NCBI GenBank assembly: GCA_916613615.1
Contig: OU744726.1
Coordinates: forward strand, 20,959,515 to 21,023,514
Length of the DNA: 64,000 nucleotides
From: Steromphala cineraria
Lineage: Eukaryota > Mollusca > Gastropoda > Trochida > Trochidae
Reading direction: 5' to 3'
This document shows, in pieces, positions 24,301 to 33,300 of the stretch; within the stretch, counting starts at the first letter, position 1, and every line of letters begins with the position of its first letter. Under the pieces are notes generated by a model. The model did no database searches, was not told the origin of the DNA, and saw nothing but the letters and a program-made list of their open reading frames with translations. A program made the translations under genes and the position numbers.

Positions 24301-27300
24301 GTAACTCCTTGTCATTTTGAAAATGTTTACGCTGATGTGTTCATCATTTAGAGAAACAGCAACAAATTGAGGTGTAGAAATAGAAACATTGCTTATATTC
24401 ATAATAAGCAACTTGAACATTAGAACCTTTTAAAGTTTCATGTGTGTATAACATTAATTTTTATGAAACTTGAAAGGATTTACAATTTCCGTTGTTATTT
24501 CTCAATTTAAGTATATGAACCAACTCCACCTACTTCACGTCGACAAAAGCTATCAAAGAAGACTGGCTGAAGAAGTTGACGTGTCCCATTATCCTGACAG
24601 TTCTGGGTGAAGGTAGGGAGCCGCTCGGCGTGATCTCGTCTATAGTGACATTGTAAGACAGAGGAACTGTAAGAACCACGTGAACCTCAGCCCGACCAAT
24701 CATGTTAGAGGCTCTCACTCTGATGCTGTAGGGAGTTCCACTTGCCACTGTTCTCTCCCAGTAGATCTCTCCAGTCCTCCCAGTAATCTCCATCCCGGCA
24801 GGTGCCCCGTATAGGTTCCAGTTGATTGGAGCACTGCCCTGGATAACAGAAATGGACATTTGATAAAATGTTCTTGCTTATTGATTTAGTGGCTCTACCG
24901 TGTATTGCAGAGCAACAAGTGCATTGGTGGACGTATCAACTCATGGGATCCTAGCTTGAAAAACATGGACCTAATGGTATACATTAAAAAGCTTGCACAT
25001 TCATCTTCCTCTTTTGAGGATCGCACTTAAAACCTAACTTACCCCTCATAGATGCATGCATTTAAGTAGTTGATGATACAGTCAAAACGTTTTAAATTTG
25101 ACAACACTATTTCAATCTATTTTTGGTCAGATAATAATCTAATCAACCAAAATTATGGTCAAAGATAATTCAGATATCAGTTCGAAAGCACACCTGTGTC
25201 AATGACAACTGGAGTCTAAATTCATTGCCCTCCGGTATTGTATGGACCAATGATTCAGGGGAGATAACCGGTGCCTTGAGTTCGACGCTGCAGTTTGACC
25301 CGGACCATGGAAGGGTACAAACACAACCACCATAGAGACAGTAACCATGGGCCGGGGTCTCCGCCTTGCCACACGATCCAGGGGGACAGACTGCGTAGTA
25401 GGTGAACTTGGTCTGGAAATTCAAACCCAGGGTTAGTAAAGAAATCGTAGAAGAAAGAAAGTTCGATTTTGATTTTCGATGCGAACATATGTCATAAGTC
25501 ATAACATAATTATCAGAAGGACAAACGTTTCATGTACCTTATTTCGTGTAAACTCCGTGCCATCAGCAGATATCTCAACATTGATGACACCTTTCTGGTG
25601 TTGTGGGGACTCACTCACAATGTGTTCTCTGGATAATCGTGTTGCATTAACCACTGTTCGGTCGAACCTGCAGTAAAACATGTTGTTGGGTGTCTCCGGG
25701 AAGTTATGTCCCCAAATATGTACAGCAGTTGCTCCTGTATCAGGTCCAGAACTAGGAATGACATTGAGGATATTAATGTATGGCATGCAGTTGGGTCCGT
25801 AGAAGGTATCACTGCATCTGTCACACAACTCGCCAGTCCAGTTGTCCGATTCACACTCGCACTGACCTGCCAATTAGAAAATTAACATCTGAGTAAAGTA
25901 CATCCATCTTATGTACATCATTGATCCACATATCGTTGCTTCTTTGCTAAAATGTGGGAGTAAAGACTTTGAGAATTTCGGGATAGTGACAACAATTTGC
26001 TTATCAATATCCAATATATATAAATTTACCATTCTATATATTATCACTATTTGTATTGAAAGTCATATGGTTGACAATAGTTATTAATCAATGGAACTAC
26101 ATAACCTCATTAGATATCTAGAATACAAATCTTTGATTTTCATAATGAATCCTACCGTTTATCAAATCGCAGGTTCCATGCTGACATCGTGGACAAGCCA
26201 GACAAGTCGGTCCCCACCTGAGAGAAGCACAACGAGAGCAGTCGGATCCAGTATACTGAGAGAAGCAAGCACATTGGTTTGGCAAGACACAGAAACCTCT
26301 TTGACGTCCACCGCAGTCTCCCACGTCATGACAAGTTGCCAGAACACAGGACTCCCCTTCCCAGCCAGAACTGCACTCACACTGGTTCGGTCCTACACAC
26401 TGTCCATTTCCATTACAGTTGCTCACCCCCGAACAGTCATAGTCTGTGCAAGAAGCTCCAGTCCATCCTGAATTACACCTGCAGCCATTAGGACGCACGC
26501 ATTCTCCTCTACCAGTGCAGTCGTTCACTCCAGAACAGTCAAAGTTTTGATCAGTGAGAATAGGCATGTATTTGACAAGCATGAGTCTCTGATCCTGACT
26601 TCGATGAAGAATCCGAGCACCTGCTGTGCCTGCATCAGTAGTGCCCCACCAGTTGCTCTCTGCTGTCACTTCGTCTGAACTCGCTTTAACTACCTTTAAT
26701 TCGTAGTCAGATTTAGGGTTGTCAAGCAGGTTATTGAAGAAGCTGAACTGATTGCTGTTAAGGAGGATTGCTGCCTCCTGTGTGGATGAAGCAAAGATTT
26801 GGTTGTAATTGAATGTTCCATTAGAAGCATAGTCTCCTGAGATGAGGCTAAAAACACATTTGCCATGTGTTTTTTCAATTGTATTTGTTGCAATGCTGAT
26901 ATTCTGAGATGGATCAGCCCGGTTGATAGATATTGTTAAATTAAAGAAACAACTATCACCTCCAGTACAGTTCGTAGCAACATTATCTTCAAAGTATACT
27001 GAGACCTCATTTGGTACCCTGATTGATATTTGCCCACTTGAATTAGTACGATTTGATCGTATCAACATATTTCGTTTCACCGAATATCTTCTGTAATAGC
27101 TTGACAGTGGCATAGATATGGAGCCACCGGAATTATTCAAAAACTCATTCTTTTCAACTACGGCGTTCACATCCCATCCCCGATAGATAACATTGAGCCT
27201 TAGGGCAAAATCGTGACTGTGGTTTGCAAACACATTATTTCTTACATGTATTTGCTTGAAATGGTTGGTGTATGGTGAATAGATATCTAAACCATTTTTC

Positions 27301-30300
27301 GAATTGTTAATAAAGTTAATGTGTTCGATACTGACATGAAACAGGGGTAAGATAAGCCTCATTCCATATCCTTGATTGTGCTGTGTCGTACCATTTCGAA
27401 TAGCAAGACGTTTTCCTGCTTTCAGATTAATACCATCTGTTTGACCATGCTCAACAACTGTCCCATTCAAATCAATGTTGATTCCATCACTTTCTAGAGT
27501 AAGTCCTGCCAGTTCCGTATTGTTGATATGACACTGAGAGATCTTCACCGTATTGGTCTTAATGCGGAGACCATACTTAGAGTTCAAAATTGAAACTTTC
27601 CCTAGATAAGATGCTGGAAAAGAACAAATATTTCGATTACTCCCATTGTGAAACAGTAACAGAAACAAGTGCATGTGGTGCATTTTGATGACTTCCGCCT
27701 CAACTTTCAATCCAACTTATCAAGCCTTATTTGCAAATTATACCAGATACAATCAAAGACTGAACATGTAAATATTTTAGCTTAAATATACTGGTATTAA
27801 TTAGTAACCTAGGTCACGATTCTAGATATTGGCCTTGCCGGATACTTAGTCCCATAAAAGGATTTTGTTTTTGTAGATTGAGTAGATTTTGAGTTAGATG
27901 TTGACAAAAGTTACAAGTTTGTTCCATGAAATGTTCAGAATAAGTTAAAGCTTTAGAGGAATTGACAAATTAATAAATCTAAAATACACATTAAAGGTTT
28001 AGGTCGGACCATTTATACCTATTGCTTTAAGGCGAAAAAGGCATATTACCGATACCTTTGTAGGATATGTTAGAAAATATCCCCTGCATTATTGTAGGTA
28101 AATATAAACTCACTCTTATCGGCTCCCATCAAGGAAACAAACTGTGTACAGGATAGGCCCTTATCATCATCATGGTCGCAGTATCTGCTGTCTTTAGATG
28201 AAGGTTTGCACTCTGATAGCGATATGTTCTCAGATCCACAGCCTAGAGTTCTGATGATTGGACCTTCCCCAGGTCCGAATGCTTTTGATTGGCTGGTTAC
28301 TTCTTGCCTGAAAATATGTTATTACCTTTATAACCAGCGTGGGGTATCATATCACTGAAATCTCTCTGCAATGTATGACTAAAACAACGGGTTAAGAACG
28401 CCAAATTTCTCTCAGGAAAATCATTGATTAGAAATCGGACACATTTTCAGTATAATATGTTGAAGTCATAATCTAGCAGTATATAAGTCATTTCCAGTAA
28501 CCGGTCAACTCCTTTTGATTTGTTTGTAATAATATAATCCTTGTGTTTGGCAATCTAGGTAAAGCTACGTAGGACGTATTGGACGTAGACATTGCAGCTT
28601 GTTTTAACTAGATTGGTTGATTTATTTGGTGTCTAAAAACCTAACCATGTAAGATCATTGTTTATTTATCTGAAATCAAGAAGTTCTCTCCTATTGCTTT
28701 TACAAATAACAATAAGCCGAAATTTTATTCATTTCGGTCCTCTTATTACACTTTATTCCAGCGCATCAAGACTGATGGTACTTGTCATTATGAAGATGAT
28801 GTTAATTCTTGCTTAAAATAGAAAATGATGTAACTCCGGAAATGTACACTGTTAAACTGCAATATCTATTAGTGATGGTACTGAATCTTTATGATCTTAA
28901 AGATCTCTATGATACTAAGATGTATAGATGATGTAAACATTGTAGTGAATACTGATTATTACCTGCAATATCTAGTAGTGAACTGTGAATATTATTTTTC
29001 TTTTCATTTGTATACAAATATGGAGATATCGATGTTACCTATACATAATGTCAATTGTCATTGTCAATAAGCAATAAACATATGTAAAATGTAAACATCT
29101 TATGGGAAATAAAAACTTTTAAAAAAAATTCTCTCCTAGTTTCATCCATATTAGCACACTTATTTCTATGGTAATAATCGGTACAACTAAAAGTTTAGTA
29201 GCAATTTCTTCACATCTCTTCACTTATTTGTTTTTAGTCATTAGTGTTTATATATATCAAATTGATTAATTCAGTCAAGTTATTAACATCGATTCACGTT
29301 TCATATTCAAAACAGGGGTTGCTAACTCCTTGTTTTGTGTACATTAGGAAATGATGATACACAGAGTTTCTCGGAAAGGTTTCTGAATACTTTGAGAATG
29401 TCCTGAATGTAATTTTATCACGAGAGAATCATGACAGTAATCTTACTCATATCCCAGTGCTTGACAAATCAACTTTGCATCATCCTCATTGAGGATACAA
29501 AGCGATGACCAAGATCCGTTCACAAACAACTCGACGCGACCTTCATTAGGCGATTCTCCATTCTACAGTCTCACAGTATCAGACACTTTTTCTGAAACAA
29601 ACGGTCAAATAATTACCACAAAGAATTATTTCAAAACATGTGTTTCAAACAACTCGACGCGACCTTCACTAGGGGATTATCCATTCAAAAGTCTCACAGT
29701 ATCAGACACTTTTTTTTAAACAAACGGTTGACTAATTACCACAAAGAATTATTTCATAACATTTTTTCAAACATTTATCAGTCTCAGTATCAGAAACGGT
29801 TTATTACCACCAATAATTATTTTATAAAAAATCAAATTCTTTTCTTTCTCAAAAATCAATATTCGTTTATTCAAATAAGAATTGATGAAGTGCAACATAA
29901 AAAGATATAATGAATACTTCTTTTCGCTTCTTCTTCCTTGATCATACATGTAAAGCTTATCATGTTTAATGATACGATTTCTTTTTGAGAATGGATTTCC
30001 TATCATTATAACTATAATAGATAGATACAATATATGAAAGTGGTCCCTGTTAACGTTGGTCTTATTGTTTCATAAGAATATTACCGGCGAAATACGTCAG
30101 TCTTAAGAACCTTTGTAAATGTTAAAAGGGGCAGTAGCACGTTTTTTTATAATTTTAGATTTTAGATTTTTCACTGATAATTGTATGTTATTGCTTAATG
30201 TAGTATGTTGATGGCGTCATAAATCTCATTACACAAGCCAATCAGCCATAGTCAGAGGACAAAGTATTGAGATTCACATAAAATCCTAATGATACGATTT

Positions 30301-33300
30301 CTTTTTGAGAATGGATTTCCTATCATTATAACTATAATAGATAGATACAATATATGAAAGTGGTCCCTGTTAACGTTGGTCTTATTGTTTCATAAGAATA
30401 TTACCGGCGAAATACGTCAGTCTTAAGAACCTTTGTAAATGTTTAAAGGGGCAGTAGCACGTTTTTTTATAATTATAGATTTTAGATTTTTCACTGATAA
30501 TTGTATGTTATTGCTTAATGTAGTATGTTGATGGCGTCATAAATCTCATTACACAAGCCAATCAGCCATAGTCAGAGGACAAAGTATTGAGATTCACATA
30601 AAATCCATTGGCGACCATTTTTTTGTGAACACCTTTAATTCATTTTGTGTAAGACAAATGAATCGCATGGCTAAACTTTATGTTATATGTTTGAATTATT
30701 ACTGCTCAATTTAGTTTAAATACATAGTCTTTCAACTGGAACCATTAATTTTCATTTTCAAGATATCACCTCATATTCCCTCTAAAAACGTGCTACTGCC
30801 CCTTTAACCTGCACACATATCTAATTAAGTTCTATCTGTGGAGAACATTTCTTGCCCATTGAACGTATTTAACAGAAGTTAATTATCGGGGTAAATAGAA
30901 TTCAATTGAAAATATATCTATTTACAACTTGTATGTAAATTGGGTTGATATTAAGGTATCAAACACAACATTTGCAATGCTATAAAAAAGGTAATAATAT
31001 TGTGCCTTGCCACAGTATTACGGGCTGCCATTTTTGATATGTGTTAGGACACAATGTTAACAAATTGGCTCTTTTGCTTAAGAATGGTATTGATGATATT
31101 GAGATATGGTAACTTTTTAATTGTGAAATCATTTTTGTCAAATTGGTTCCCCATGTAAACATTAAAAGCAAATTTACAATCCAGAATAATCCATTAATAA
31201 TATACGAAGGCAGAGAGGTTTTGATTTGAGGTTGTGTCTATCGTTTTCAGTAAATGTAACTCTTCATTCAAACATCTGAAACAATCAACATTTATTCGTG
31301 CATTTTTAGTTTGTTTTAAGTTATCTATCCTTCCATTCACAAATAAAAAATAGAGCCATTGGCTCTGTAGCTCATCAGGCTTCATATTTAACTTTGCTGT
31401 GGTTCCCCCCTTTGTAGGGGCCACAAGGTCTCAAATTCTAGACGATAGTACATGTATATGTGATGTGATTTCAGATACCTGTAATCAATACAGAAATGAA
31501 AATCATATTCTTTATAAGGATATTAGGATTATATTTTAACCGTTAGCTTATTTTGCAATGTAAGCTCATTGTGTTTTCCATGTGAAGACTATTTTATCAA
31601 ACTAGTGTTGGCACTTGATGGTGATTGAAGCTGTCGTACAACATCATCGTTCAACAGAAAACCTCTCCTTGTTTTCTAAATTTCCTAAGGAAGAGCACAT
31701 AAAATATCCCCCCAAAAATTACTTGTAACTTTCTGTTGGTAGTTTTAACTCTTTGATCTTTGATTATGCTATTTTAAGAGTAATATTTTCCTTATTTGAG
31801 TATTATCTTTGCTTGCAGTTTTTGACCCTTTAAGTTGAAAATAGGTTTAAAGGCGTGGCAACTATGGCTCTTATTAGGGGCCACAGGGCCACAAAATCCT
31901 CACTATTCCTCACTAGTCAAGGAGTATGTACACAAAGTTTAAGCTTTCTAGGCCTTATGCTTCTGGAGAAGAAGATGAAAATAGGTTTCAAGGGCGTGGC
32001 CCCTGTAGCCAGGTGTTGATGATTGTGCATTATATAACCTACCTGCTATAGTCATCATTTGATATCATCTAATTAGGAAACAGATAGGAAATACGATAGA
32101 CAGTAAAGTAATTGTGTAATAAGTGAGTATCTGATCTAAAGAAAGTAAGTAACACTTGCAGACCAATGTCATTGTTTATTCAACCTTTTTACACAACGTT
32201 CAAATCTAAATGTGATCATTGTATATTCGAATTATTACCATAAATCAGCCAAAAACTTTGTGCTATGTTTTATATTTTACTAATCTCCCTTTTCTCTGCA
32301 TGCCAAACTGTTCATTCAGTGAAAATGCGAGCTCGAAGCAGAAAATCGGTGTAGTGATCGGAACACGTGAGTTCGATGTAGATTGTCACATTGCTCTGTT
32401 TGACCTAACACAGCGGGTCAATTTGGCGTGAAACCATCAATATGATGGGAATTTGTCTACGGAGACTTCATCAGGAGATATTCTAGGACAGTTGACAGCA
32501 ACACAATGATATAACATACTGTTAATCGCTTTGAAAAGGCAGTATTGCGGATTTCGCCTATCATTTTCCATATAAGCAGACGAACGCTTCGCCTACTGCC
32601 ACGTCACTTCCGGTATCCCCTGCCCGTGGCCTCTCAGCCTTGTTTTGGTTTGTCGCTGGACGGCGACAAGCAGACGCCTTGTTACGCAATGTTTATTTAG
32701 CTGTAGCTTCATTGAGAAACTGTATTCCGTTGCTGTTTTGGCCTAATATTTATGTTATATAGTTATTTGACCAATATCTTTTGAAAAATATATTTATTTG
32801 AAAAATGTGAGAAAATGTAACTAAATATTTGAAAAAGAAACTTTTTAGATGCCTCGGTATTTTGTTTATTCATCTAAAATGCGCTTTTCAAATAAAATAT
32901 TCTGGTTTGCAGGAGAGAATTCCCACGATAATAAGGTCACCAATATTATAGAGTCACTAGCCTTATTGCGTATGCCAATGAATTTTAAAACTAAAGTCCT
33001 TTCCCTCTGGTTACAATGACAATCATAAAAGTCAATCTATTGTCACACACAAAATAATTCACTGTAATTCTCAAAGGATGTAGGTTCCTTTTAGCACTTC
33101 TCAAAGTGATTAATAGACAGTTTTACGGTTGAAAACATTCAACGTACAGTATGATTAAAAGAGCTCAACCATTATACTTCATAACATTCGACTTCTTTAT
33201 CCTGTTGCTGTTCGGGATAAAGAAAGATACACACCTGTTTTGAAGGGAAAGATAACTCCGTACCAAGTAGCTCCTGAACTATTTGTTAGAATAATCCCGT

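Larger units (their letters stand above)
13757..26456. repeat. tandem duplication, unit B (12,700 bp; 5' copy in transcription order)
   Basis: Second copy of unit A, same orientation, 682 bp longer. The extra length is mainly a 731-bp element at 22360-23090 plus a local repeat of about 150 bp, and a 173-bp element at 17142-17314. Every exon of unit A has an equal-length partner here except the polyglycine exon (9 bp shorter) and the stalk (6 bp shorter). Confidence 0.95.

Noticed and set aside
1737..26456. Unit A and unit B as two haplotypes placed in series by mistake
   Set aside because: A clean in-frame junction inside an exon with 2-bp filler, and no gap, is hard to make by misjoining haplotypes. 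Read depth is still needed to exclude it fully.
27614..27710. Methionine and hydrophobic run resembling a signal peptide before the large beta-helix exon
   Set aside because: The stretch just before 27613 is a pyrimidine-rich intron end with CTTTTCCAG, and the SRCR exons join in phase at 27613; the hydrophobic residues come from reading the pyrimidine tract.
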